A DNA stretch of 28,444 nt, from positions 1 to 28,444 of the forward strand of contig CAYZHK010000012.1 of assembly GCA_964477685.1 (NCBI GenBank), written 5' to 3'. This document shows, in pieces, positions 13,701 through 21,110 of this stretch. The stretch is from JACTUC01 sp964477685. Lineage in GTDB: Archaea > Thermoproteota > Methanomethylicia > Methanomethylicales > Methanomethylicaceae. The first letter of the stretch is position 1. Each line of letters opens with the position of its first letter. The notes under the pieces were generated by a model. That model was not told the origin of the DNA and searched no databases. It saw nothing but the letters and a program-made list of their open reading frames with translations. Position numbers and translations under genes: made by a program.

Positions 13701-15488
13701 ATGGAATATTCAGCCATTGCCGAAGTCTACGAAAAGCTGAGCCAGACCACCAAGCGCCTCGAGATGACCGACATCCTGGTGGCCTTCCTGAAGAGCTGCC
13801 CCCGGGAGCTGGTGGAGAAGGTAGTATACCTGACGCAGGGCAGGATATACCCCGAGTTCGTCCCACTCGAGCTGGGTATGGCTGACCGGCTGATAATCCG
13901 GGGGATAGCCAAGGCAAGCGGTGCCAAGGAATCTGAGGTCGAACGCCTCTACAAAAAGGTCGGAGACCTTGGCGACGTTGCCTTCGAGCTTCTCTCCAAG
14001 GGAAGCAGGCAGGTTACCCTGGATCAGTATCACCAAAAGGGCAAGGGTGCCGGCGTCACGGTCGAGCAGGTCTACTCGAGCCTCGACCATATAGCCCATG
14101 CCACGGGTCAAGGATCCCAAGACGAGAAGCTGAGGATCCTCTCCGACCTCTTCGGCGAGGCCACGCCCCAGGAGGTCATGTATATTGCGCGCACAGTGTC
14201 CGGGGCTCTAAGGCTTGGAATAGCGGACATGACCATCCTTGATGCCTTGGCTGTGGCCTTCGGCGGATCAAAGCACTCACGGGACCCAATCGAGAGGGCC
14301 TACAACGTGAGCAGCGACCTCGGGGCAGTGGCAAAGGCGCTTGTTGAAGGCGGCCTAGGCGCAGTCTCCCGCTTCCAGCCGCGCCCGGGAAGGCCCATAC
14401 GCCCCATGCTGGCCGAACGCCTCCCCTCGGCACAGGAGATCCTCCAGAAGATGGGCGGCAGGTGTGCTGTAGAATACAAGTATGACGGTGAAAGGGTTCA
14501 GATCCACAGGGGCGAATCGGGCGCCATCGAGCTCTTCTCCAGGCGTCTCGAATCTGTCACCAGCCACTTCCCTGACATTGTGAGGCTGTCCACGAAGGGA
14601 GTGGCAGCCGGCTCCTACATAATCGAGGGGGAGATAGTCGCGGTGAACCCTGAAACGGGTGACCTCCTTCCGTTTCAGCAGCTGATGCACCGCCGCAGGA
14701 AATACGGCATCGACGAGGCCATGATTGACTACCCCGCCTCAATCCGCCTTTTCGACCTGCTTTACCTGGAGGGAGGGGATTATACCGAGAGACCCTACAC
14801 CGAAAGGAGGAAAGCCCTGAAGAAGGCAATCAGGGAAAGCGAAAGGCTCCGCCTGGCCGAGCAGAGGATAGTCAGGGATGAGGCTCAGCTGGAGTCCTTC
14901 TTCGAAGAGGCTATCGCGGACGGATGCGAGGGCCTCGTCGCCAAATCCCTTGGCGGCGACTCCTTCTACAAGGCAGGGGCAAGAGGCTGGCTCTGGATCA
15001 AGTATAAGAGGGAATACCGGAGCGAGATGATGGACACGGTGGACCTCGTTGCAGTAGGAGGCTTCGTGGGCATGGGAAAGCGGGCAGGAAGCATCGGCAC
15101 GCTCCTCCTCGCCGCCTATGACGAGGGCGACGACACCTTCAAGACTGTCTGCAGGTGCAGCACCGGCTTCAGCGACGCCGAAATCGAGGGGATGGAAAAA
15201 AGCTTCAGCCAACACATCATCCCCAGGAAACATAGCCGGGTCAACTCCAAGATCGAGGCCGACGTCTGGTTTGTACCCGCAAGGGTCCTCGAGGTCCTGG
15301 GCGCCGAGATCACTCTTTCGCCGATTCACACCTGCGGCATGGGCGCGGTCAGGAAGGGGGCCGGCCTCGCCATCAGGTTCCCACGGTTCACGGGCAAATG
15401 GCGGCAGGACAAGGCCCCGGAGGATGCCACGACCGCCTCGGAGATCCTGGCGATGTATAGGGGGCAGCTGAAGAAGATATCTGAATGA
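13701..15488 (+). CDS. lig: ATP-dependent DNA ligase (archaeal LigI family)
   Basis: A 595-residue enzyme that seals nicks in replication and repair. The N-terminal DNA-binding domain (about 1-225) opens with EYSAIAEVYEKLSQTTKRLEM, typical of archaeal ligases, and supports ATG 13701. The adenylation domain has the catalytic K260 in motif I KYDGERVQ, motif III IEGEIVAV, motif IV EGLVAKSLGGDS and motif V WLWIKYKREY. The OB domain follows with IRFPRFTGKWRQDKAPEDATTASEIL. Length and motif order are normal, and no defect is seen. It is divergent from the HAD gene and probably monocistronic; the TRAM gene starts 128 bases later with its own signals. Confidence 0.97.
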   Translation: MEYSAIAEVYEKLSQTTKRLEMTDILVAFLKSCPRELVEKVVYLTQGRIYPEFVPLELGMADRLIIRGIAKASGAKESEVERLYKKVGDLGDVAFELLSKGSRQVTLDQYHQKGKGAGVTVEQVYSSLDHIAHATGQGSQDEKLRILSDLFGEATPQEVMYIARTVSGALRLGIADMTILDALAVAFGGSKHSRDPIERAYNVSSDLGAVAKALVEGGLGAVSRFQPRPGRPIRPMLAERLPSAQEILQKMGGRCAVEYKYDGERVQIHRGESGAIELFSRRLESVTSHFPDIVRLSTKGVAAGSYIIEGEIVAVNPETGDLLPFQQLMHRRRKYGIDEAMIDYPASIRLFDLLYLEGGDYTERPYTERRKALKKAIRESERLRLAEQRIVRDEAQLESFFEEAIADGCEGLVAKSLGGDSFYKAGARGWLWIKYKREYRSEMMDTVDLVAVGGFVGMGKRAGSIGTLLLAAYDEGDDTFKTVCRCSTGFSDAEIEGMEKSFSQHIIPRKHSRVNSKIEADVWFVPARVLEVLGAEITLSPIHTCGMGAVRKGAGLAIRFPRFTGKWRQDKAPEDATTASEILAMYRGQLKKISE

Positions 15489-15615
15489 GTTCAGGCCCAT
15501 GGCGAAAGTTAATAAGCAACAATTTTTCAGAGTGGGCTTGGGCAGAAGTGAAGGAACTGACCCTAAATCAGCTTCTTTTAACGGAAGCCCTACAATACAT
15601 GAAGGAGGGAAGAAA
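15489..15615 (+). promoter_or_regulatory. Leader and promoter region of the TRAM gene
   Basis: An AAAGTTAATAAGC element (15505-15517) may be the TATA box, giving a leader of about 75 bases. AAGGAGG at 15602-15608 sits eight bases before ATG 15616 and fixes the start. The frame stays open upstream to 15499, so an N-terminal extension of 39 residues is formally possible, but the ribosome site argues against it. Confidence 0.5.
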
Positions 15616-15867
15616 ATGGGTTACTATAGCGGGGGTCAGCGTAAATTCGGTGGCCCAAGGCGCGGTCCAGCAAACTTTGGTCCCAAGCCTGTCGAAGAAG
15701 GCAAAGAGTATGACGTCGAAATCAAGGAGACCAGCAGGCGCGGCGAGGGCATAGCCAGGATTGAAGGTTTCGTTGTGTTCGTTCCAAACACAAAGGCTGG
15801 CGACCACGTCAAGATCAAGGTCACGAAGGTCTCAAACAGGTACGCAACCGGCGAGGTCCTCCAGTAA
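15616..15867 (+). CDS. Stand-alone TRAM domain RNA-binding protein
   Basis: An 83-residue basic protein. The first ~23 residues are Gly/Arg/Pro-rich (GYYSGGQRKFGGPRRGPANFG), and the rest is a single TRAM beta-barrel (EGKEYDVEIKETSRRGEGIAR, then VVFVPNTKAGDHVKIKV, then NRYATGEVL). TRAM domains bind tRNA and other RNA. Single-TRAM proteins of archaea are abundant and act as RNA chaperones, some cold-inducible, in the manner of bacterial Csp proteins. The start is set by AAGGAGG eight bases upstream. A hairpin plus T-tract follows the stop, so it is an independent, probably highly expressed unit. Confidence 0.95.
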   Translation: MGYYSGGQRKFGGPRRGPANFGPKPVEEGKEYDVEIKETSRRGEGIARIEGFVVFVPNTKAGDHVKIKVTKVSNRYATGEVLQ

Positions 15868-15883
15868 AGCCACAGGTGTCATG

Positions 15884-15915
15884 GCTGTCTTAACGACAGC
15901 AAACCTTTCTTTTTT
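15884..15915 (+). terminator. Hairpin terminator of the TRAM gene
   Basis: A perfect six-pair stem (GCTGTC, loop TTAAC, GACAGC; 15884-15900) is followed after five bases by TTTCTTTTTT. The stem plus T-run lies 17 bases after the TAA stop. Confidence 0.75.
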
Positions 15916-15952
15916 ACGAACATTTTTTTACCTGTCTCAGATAGCTTATCTT

Positions 15953-16720
15953 ATGACCAAGCCTTTCAAAGTCGAGTCGCCTTTTGCCACCCTTACGATC
16001 GGCAACGACCTGCGCCTCTCTTCTGAGGGTTTCAATGCCGTGGAGGGGGTCCGGACTTTTGGCGACCTGAGAGCAGTGCTGAGAGACAGGCCCGAGCCCA
16101 GACTGCCCAGGGATACTGTGCTTTACCGCATGTACCGCTTATTCACGCGCCCCTCCGAAGCAAGGCTATTCAAGGCAAGGGACCTCCGCCACGACATCAC
16201 CATAATGGCTCCCCTCTGCCTCGGATCGGAGCCAAACAAGACGCTGGGGCATTACCACCCTCTCACCCCCGAAGGGCTCTCTTACCCTGAGGTCTACAAT
16301 ATCCTTCACGGGAGGGCAAGATACCTCCTCCAGAAGGAGGAGGCGGGGGAGATTACGGATTTTATCTCGGTGGAGGCCAGCGAGGGGGATGCCCTAATCN
16401 NNNNNNNNNTAATCATACCACCGAATTACGGACACGTCACTGTAAATGTGGGGGAGGAGCCGCTGGTGATGGCGAACCTTGTCTCCGACAGGTTCATGTC
16501 AGCCTACGAGGGCTATGTCAGGATGGGCGGCGCAGCCTACTACCTCCTCAAAGATGGCGAGCTGGTCGCCAACGGGCGATATGGCACAGTGCCAAAACCT
16601 CGCCATGCCCTGCCCAACTTCAAAGTCTCCAAGGATCTCTACAGCGACTTTCTCTCATGCCCTGGCTGCTTCGCATACCTCAACCATCCACTCCGTTTGG
16701 GCGGGCTGGGCAAACTGTAG
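15953..16720 (+). CDS. pgiA: Cupin-type (archaeal) glucose-6-phosphate isomerase
   Basis: This enzyme interconverts glucose 6-phosphate and fructose 6-phosphate. The archaeal cupin family is a metal enzyme unrelated to classical PGI. Metal-binding residues are visible: H100 and H102 (LGHYHPLTP), E113 (YPEVYNIL), and the late His in PPNYGHVTVN. ATG 15953 gives the usual N-terminus; the longer open frame upstream crosses the TRAM terminator and is rejected. Ten Ns at 16400-16409 interrupt the cupin core. If the duplicated TAATC flanking the gap is merged, the protein reads GDALIIPPNYGHV without insertion or frameshift and is 250 residues long. The stop is TAG. It is the first gene of the sugar-phosphate cluster. 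Confidence 0.92.
   Translation: MTKPFKVESPFATLTIGNDLRLSSEGFNAVEGVRTFGDLRAVLRDRPEPRLPRDTVLYRMYRLFTRPSEARLFKARDLRHDITIMAPLCLGSEPNKTLGHYHPLTPEGLSYPEVYNILHGRARYLLQKEEAGEITDFISVEASEGDALIXXXXIIPPNYGHVTVNVGEEPLVMANLVSDRFMSAYEGYVRMGGAAYYLLKDGELVANGRYGTVPKPRHALPNFKVSKDLYSDFLSCPGCFAYLNHPLRLGGLGKL
16400..16409. other. Assembly gap (10 Ns), probably spurious
   Basis: Ten Ns sit between ...CCCTAATC and TAATCATACC.... The five bases TAATC end the left piece and begin the right one. Merging them removes 15 bases, keeps the frame and restores the normal cupin spacing, so no sequence need be missing. Confidence 0.75.
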
Positions 16721-16795
16721 GACGTTCAACTCAGACCAAAGGAGCAAAACACAATCCTCCAATCGCTGCAGGAGTCTCACCGTCAGAGTTAATCG

Positions 16796-18094
16796 ATGGG
16801 TAGATTTTTAATGCCTCATTCACATCCTATAGCAGAGGTCGAAAAATTGAAGAACCAACCCCCTCCTTTTTACACGATCGACAACTTCAACCTTGAGGGT
16901 AAAAAGGTGCTTCTCAGGGTGGACATTAACTCCCCCATTGACCCGAAGTCGGGCAGGATAACTGACGAAACCCGCATCAAGAGCCACGCTGCAACCATTA
17001 GAGAGATACTGGACCGCGGGGCCTCTGTGGCCATCCTTGCCCATCAGGGAAGGCCGGGCGACAGTGACTTCACAAACCTTGCCACCCACCATCCCTTGCT
17101 GTGCAAGTATGTCAATTCGAACATCAACTATACGGAGGACCTCTTCGGACCCTGCGCCAAATCCGCAATTTCAGCGATGAAGCCAGGCGATGCCGTACTT
17201 CTGGAGAACGTGAGGTTCTTCTCGGAGGAGAACATGGAGAAGCTCCCTGAGGCCCAGTCAAAGACCTACCTTGTGCGCCTCCTCTCGCCGCTCTTCGGCC
17301 TCTACGTCAATGACGCCTTCGCCACAGCCCACAGGTCGCACCCATCATTGGTCGGTTTCCCGATAGTGATGCCTTCTGCTGGAGGGCGCCTCCTTGAGAA
17401 GGAGGTGGAGTTCCTCAATTCAGTTTCAGCAGGATCGGCAAGACCCTGCCTCTTTATCCTGGGGGGCGGGAAGGTGTCCGACTCGGTCCAGCTAATGGAA
17501 ACCCTCCTCCCCAAGGGGATGGCCGACAAAATAATGCTAACCGGGCTCGTCTCACAGCTATTCCTCATAGCAGCCGGGAAGAACCTGGGCAAATCAACCG
17601 TTAAAATCATGGAAGGCAAGGGGCTGAACTCACTCCTGCCCAGGGCGGACACCCTCCTCAAAAGGTACTGGGACAAGATCATGATGCCGGTGGATGTGGC
17701 GATCCTTTCAAGCGATGGAAGACGCGAAATGCCGCTGGACCATGTCGACCATGCATCTCCCGTCTACGACATCGGCTCTGGCACCATTGAGGCATACCGG
17801 AATGTCATAATGGGCGCCAAGACCATAATAATGCGGGGCCCTGCGGGCTACATTGAAGACCCCCGCTTCACAAAGGGCTCGGAGGCTCTTCTGACAGCGC
17901 TCGTCGCGTCCAAGGCCAAGACCCTCTTGGGCGGCGGTCACCTCAGATCCATATCCGAGAGACTCGGCATTGCCCACCAGATCGGCTATTTCAGCACCGG
18001 CGGCGGCGCTTTCATCACCTTCCTTTCGGGGGAGAAGATGCCCGCATTGGAAGTTTTAATTACCTCGGCAAAGAAGTTTAAGGCAGAGAGATAG
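16796..18094 (+). CDS. pgk: Phosphoglycerate kinase (archaeal type)
   Basis: It transfers phosphate between 1,3-bisphosphoglycerate and ADP in glycolysis/gluconeogenesis. The protein is 432 residues from ATG 16796, or 427 from ATG 16811; both are a little longer than usual because of a ~20-residue N-terminal extension before FYTIDNFNLEGKKVLLR. Motifs: RVDINSP (41-47, substrate Asp and Asn), HQGRPG, LLENVRFF, NDAFATAHRSHPSLVGF, ILGGGKVSDS and the late STGGGAFITFLSG. As in other archaeal PGKs, the C-terminal GGGHL replaces bacterial GGGD. No clear ribosome site decides between the two starts. The TAG stop is 13 bases before the GAPDH start, so the two are surely co-transcribed. Confidence 0.95.
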   Translation: MGRFLMPHSHPIAEVEKLKNQPPPFYTIDNFNLEGKKVLLRVDINSPIDPKSGRITDETRIKSHAATIREILDRGASVAILAHQGRPGDSDFTNLATHHPLLCKYVNSNINYTEDLFGPCAKSAISAMKPGDAVLLENVRFFSEENMEKLPEAQSKTYLVRLLSPLFGLYVNDAFATAHRSHPSLVGFPIVMPSAGGRLLEKEVEFLNSVSAGSARPCLFILGGGKVSDSVQLMETLLPKGMADKIMLTGLVSQLFLIAAGKNLGKSTVKIMEGKGLNSLLPRADTLLKRYWDKIMMPVDVAILSSDGRREMPLDHVDHASPVYDIGSGTIEAYRNVIMGAKTIIMRGPAGYIEDPRFTKGSEALLTALVASKAKTLLGGGHLRSISERLGIAHQIGYFSTGGGAFITFLSGEKMPALEVLITSAKKFKAER

Positions 18095-18107
18095 GGGTTG
18101 TAGAAAA

Positions 18108-19127
18108 TTGACCATTAGGGTTGCGATTAATGGGTACGGAACAATTGGAAAAAGAGTAGCCGACGCCGTTCTGAGTCAGAAAGACATGATCCTCGTCGGT
18201 GTCACCAAGACAAAGCCGAACTTTGAGGCAAGGCTAGTCGCGGCCAAGGGGGTCAAGGTTTATGCCAGTTCCCAGGACCGACTGGCCTCCTTCGAAGGCA
18301 GCCCTGTAAAACCCGCCGGCATCCTTGATGATCTTCTGAAGGAATCGGACATCGTCGTGGACTGTACGCCGGGGAAGGTAGGGGCGACCTACAAGCAGGT
18401 TTACCAGAGCCACAGGATCAAGGCAATATTCCAAGGGGGGGAGAAGCACGACCTTGCAGGTTTCTCCTTCAATGCCTACTGCAACTACAAGGAAGCCCTT
18501 GGGCGAGACATGCTGAGGGTCGTATCCTGCAACACGACCGGGCTCTGCCGGAGCCTCAACGCCTTGGATAAAGCTTTCGGAGTTAAGAAGGTGAGGGCCG
18601 TTCTGGTCAGGCGGGGTGCGGACCCGTCAGAGGTCTCAAAGGGGCCGATAAACAGCATCGTCCCAGATCCTGCGACAATTCCATCTCACCATGGGCCCGA
18701 TGTACAGAAAGTGCTCCCAAAGATCGACATCACAACCTCTGCCCTTGCTGTGCCAACCACACTCATGCATGTCCATGTCCTGAATGTGGAGATAAACCGG
18801 GACGCGACCGAAAAGGATGTGCTGGAGGCGCTCCAAAGGTACCCCAGGATTCGGATATTCAGCGCAGCTGAGGGGGTGGCATCCACGGCAGAGATTATCG
18901 AATTCGCGAGGGACATAGGGAGGCCGCGCTACGACCTCTGGGAGCTGGCGGTCTGGAAGGAATCGATCAAATCCTTCGGCCGCGAGCTTTTCCTCACCCA
19001 GGCGGTGCACCAAGAGTCCATTGTGGTGCCGGAGAATATTGACGCCATTAGGGCAATGACAAGGATCACTGAGGACCCCGAGGCCTCGACAAGGGCCACC
19101 GACGAATCGCTGGGCATAGGCAGGTGA
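18108..19127 (+). CDS. gapB: Type II (archaeal) glyceraldehyde-3-phosphate dehydrogenase
   Basis: A 339-residue phosphorylating GAPDH that partners PGK. The NAD(P) site is VAINGYGTIGKRVADAV (5-21), and the catalytic Cys is C141 in the archaeal signature SCNTTGLCR. The RRGADPSEVSKGPINSIVP and HHGPDVQKVLP segments are typical of the archaeal class. The start is TTG 18108; there is no better in-frame start, and this one gives the canonical first residues TIRVAINGYG. The stop TGA (19125-19127) is part of GGTGATAT, which also looks like the ribosome site of the following usp gene. The naming gapB versus gap varies between archaea. Confidence 0.96.
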   Translation: MTIRVAINGYGTIGKRVADAVLSQKDMILVGVTKTKPNFEARLVAAKGVKVYASSQDRLASFEGSPVKPAGILDDLLKESDIVVDCTPGKVGATYKQVYQSHRIKAIFQGGEKHDLAGFSFNAYCNYKEALGRDMLRVVSCNTTGLCRSLNALDKAFGVKKVRAVLVRRGADPSEVSKGPINSIVPDPATIPSHHGPDVQKVLPKIDITTSALAVPTTLMHVHVLNVEINRDATEKDVLEALQRYPRIRIFSAAEGVASTAEIIEFARDIGRPRYDLWELAVWKESIKSFGRELFLTQAVHQESIVVPENIDAIRAMTRITEDPEASTRATDESLGIGR

Positions 19128-19133
19128 TATAGC

Positions 19134-19556
19134 ATTTTTAAAAACATACTCGTGCCGGTTGACGGCTCGCCCGCCTCCATGAGGGCAGTCGAGATGGCGG
19201 TTGAATTCTCGCTGAGGGATGGCTCTAAGCTCACCCTCGCCCATGTGGTCATACCATCGATGGAGGGTGCTTCCCAAAAGGTGCTCGAAGAGTTGCGCAA
19301 GATGGGCGAAGCTGCCTTGGACCTCGCCGAAGAGAAATGCCAGAGGTTTGGCCTAACGGCCACAAGGATGCTTAGGGTGGTGGAGATGCATAAAACCTCC
19401 ATTGCCTATGAGATCCTTAAGATCGCTGTTGACGGGAAGTATGACTGTGTCATCCTTGGCTCAAGGGGATATGCGGGTGAGAGGGGCATACTGATGGGCA
19501 GCGTTGGCGTCTCGCTGGCCATAAGCCTCCCCTGCACCACCATAATAGTCCGATGA
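19134..19556 (+). CDS. Universal stress protein (UspA family), apparent ATT start
   Basis: A single Usp domain of about 140 residues with the ATP-binding pattern: an N-terminal FKNILVPVDGS strand-loop (the Asp contacts nucleotide) and a C-terminal GSRGYAGERGILMGSVG, the G-2x-G-9x-G-S motif of ATP-binding members. No ATG, GTG or TTG lies between the in-frame GAPDH stop and the essential first strand. The only standard start (GTG 19152) would delete half of that strand. ATT at 19134, six bases after GGTGA, restores the normal MFKNILVPVDGS start and is my choice. Alternatives are a base error or stop-codon read-through from GAPDH, which is in the same frame. It is probably co-transcribed with pgk and gap. 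Confidence 0.85.
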   Translation: MFKNILVPVDGSPASMRAVEMAVEFSLRDGSKLTLAHVVIPSMEGASQKVLEELRKMGEAALDLAEEKCQRFGLTATRMLRVVEMHKTSIAYEILKIAVDGKYDCVILGSRGYAGERGILMGSVGVSLAISLPCTTIIVR

Positions 19557-19564
19557 AGAAGGCG

Positions 19565-19588
19565 GCTCCTTTTTTACCCCCAAGGAGC
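19565..19588 (+). other. Stem-loop between usp and phosphohexomutase genes
   Basis: GCTCCTT (19565-19571) and AAGGAGC (19582-19588) form a perfect seven-pair stem with a ten-base loop. There is no T-run after it, so it may be a processing or translation-control element, or a weak terminator. The right arm contains AAGGAG, a ribosome-site sequence that would be hidden in the stem, although it is too far from the annotated start to serve it directly. Confidence 0.4.
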
Positions 19589-19622
19589 ATAGCAGTAGTG
19601 ATGGATGGGGCGTGAAGGAAAG

Positions 19623-21032
19623 ATGGAACGGGGAATCAGGTTTGGGACCGATGGCTGGCGGTCCAGAATGGATACCGATTTTCACGGCATCAACGTTGCA
19701 AGAGTTGCCAAAGCCATAGCCGACCACCTCACCGGATCCAGCAGTTCAGGCAATGGAGTCTTCGTTGGTTATGATGGCAGGAAAAATTCCAAGGACTTCG
19801 CAAGGATATGCGCCGAGGTGCTTGCCTCCAACGGCATAAAGTCTGTGGTGCCGACACGCCCAGTTCCTACGCCAGTCTCTGCCTTCGCTGCGGTGAAATA
19901 CTCCCTCAATGGGGCAATCATGATCACAGCCTCGCACAACCCCGCCATCTACAATGGTATTAAATTTATCCCATCCTATGGAGGGCCAGCAACAACCGAA
20001 ATCACCCAATCCATCGAGCGGCTCATTCCTCCAACTCCCCCCTATGCCGAGGACTACGGCGACGGTCTCCGCACCGGCATGATAGTTGAGCGGGATCCCA
20101 TTGGCGATTATATCTCTCACCTCCATTCACTCCTGAAAATAAAGGAACTTGACATGAAGATCGCCGTAGATACCATGCACGGCACGACCTCTGGGATACT
20201 CGACAAGATGCTCCAGGGTATGGGCGCTAAGGTCGGTATACTCCGGGGCAGGATCGACCCTCTCTTCGCCGGCATTATCCCAGACCCAGTGCCCAGCAAC
20301 CTGGTAGAGCTGAGAGAATCTGTCACCGAGGGCAAGTATGCATTAGGCCTTGCTTCGGATGGGGATGGCGATAGGATTGCGGCCGTTACAGAAAAGGGGG
20401 TATTCCTGATGGCTAATCAGATCCTGCCTATCCTTTACTCCTACCTCCTGGAAGGGCGCGGCATGTCGGGCGATGTGGCGAGGACGGTTGCTACATCGCA
20501 TATGGTTGACCGGGTGGCGGAGAGCCATGGGTTGAAATCCCTAGAGACGCCAGTGGGCTTCAAATACCTCGGCCAGCTCCTCAGGGAAAAGAAAATCATA
20601 ATCGGTGGCGAGGAGAGTGGTGGGATAAGCTTTGCCACCCACATCCCTGAGAAGGACGGCACAGCCACCGCCCTTCTCCTATTGGAGGCCATGGTGCAAT
20701 CTGGTCGAACCCTCCAAGAACTGCAGGACGCCATCATCAGAAAGTATGGCGCGATCTTCTCTTCCCGGCTAGACCTCAAACCATTCTCGGTATTGGACTC
20801 CGTCAATGCAATTGAGAGGAGGATCACGCCCAAAATGCTGGGAAATAAGATCGAGTCTGTCAACAAGAACGACGGCCTCAAGTTGATTTTTGAAGACGGG
20901 TCATGGCTCCTTTTCCGCATCTCCGGGACCGAGAACGTGGTCAGGGTCTATGCTGAGTCCCAAAGCAAGGAGGAGACGGCTAGGTTGCTGGAGGTCGGCA
21001 AGGTTACTGTCATGGGGACCACCAGCTTCTGA
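19623..21032 (+). CDS. Phosphohexomutase (phosphoglucomutase/phosphomannomutase family)
   Basis: It moves phosphate between C6 and C1 of hexose phosphates, feeding nucleotide-sugar synthesis. ATG 19623 gives 469 residues beginning MERGIRFGTDGWR; an in-frame ATG at 19605 adds six. All four family sites are present: the phosphoserine loop MITASHNPAIYNG, the metal loop ASDGDGDRIAAV, the sugar loop GGEESGG and the phosphate loop FRISGTENVVRVYAES. Whether glucose, mannose or glucosamine phosphate is preferred cannot be told from sequence. It lies 66 bases after usp, beyond a stem-loop, and may be in the same transcript as PGI, PGK and GAPDH, linking central sugar flow to glycan synthesis. Confidence 0.95.
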   Translation: MERGIRFGTDGWRSRMDTDFHGINVARVAKAIADHLTGSSSSGNGVFVGYDGRKNSKDFARICAEVLASNGIKSVVPTRPVPTPVSAFAAVKYSLNGAIMITASHNPAIYNGIKFIPSYGGPATTEITQSIERLIPPTPPYAEDYGDGLRTGMIVERDPIGDYISHLHSLLKIKELDMKIAVDTMHGTTSGILDKMLQGMGAKVGILRGRIDPLFAGIIPDPVPSNLVELRESVTEGKYALGLASDGDGDRIAAVTEKGVFLMANQILPILYSYLLEGRGMSGDVARTVATSHMVDRVAESHGLKSLETPVGFKYLGQLLREKKIIIGGEESGGISFATHIPEKDGTATALLLLEAMVQSGRTLQELQDAIIRKYGAIFSSRLDLKPFSVLDSVNAIERRITPKMLGNKIESVNKNDGLKLIFEDGSWLLFRISGTENVVRVYAESQSKEETARLLEVGKVTVMGTTSF

Positions 21033-21044
21033 GTTCATGGTTTT

Positions 21045-21058
21045 GTTTCATATGAAAC
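21045..21058. promoter_or_regulatory. Perfect 14-bp palindrome, likely operator of the ABC importer operon
   Basis: GTTTCATATGAAAC is a perfect palindrome placed just upstream of the TATA box of the binding-protein gene, the usual site of an archaeal repressor or activator. I found no second copy in the window. Its regulator is unknown; metal-responsive or MarR/ArsR-type factors bind palindromes of this size. Confidence 0.65.
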
Positions 21059-21060
21059 GT

Positions 21061-21071
21061 AATTTTTAAAA
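21061..21071 (+). promoter_or_regulatory. TATA box of the ABC importer operon
   Basis: AATTTTTAAAA lies 40-50 bases before the TTG start, predicting transcription from about 21095. GGAGG at 21098-21102 is then the ribosome site, eight bases before TTG 21111. Confidence 0.7.
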
Positions 21072-21110
21072 GCCGATCTTTAATACCTCCTCCACACGGA
21101 GGCATTCTTA

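Noticed and set aside
14739..15500. Long minus-strand open frame under DNA ligase
   Set aside because: Antisense to the conserved ligase adenylation and OB domains, with no recognisable protein motif.
15499..15615. N-terminal extension of the TRAM protein by 39 residues
   Set aside because: AAGGAGG eight bases before ATG 15616 and the family-typical Gly/Arg-rich start make the shorter form far more likely.
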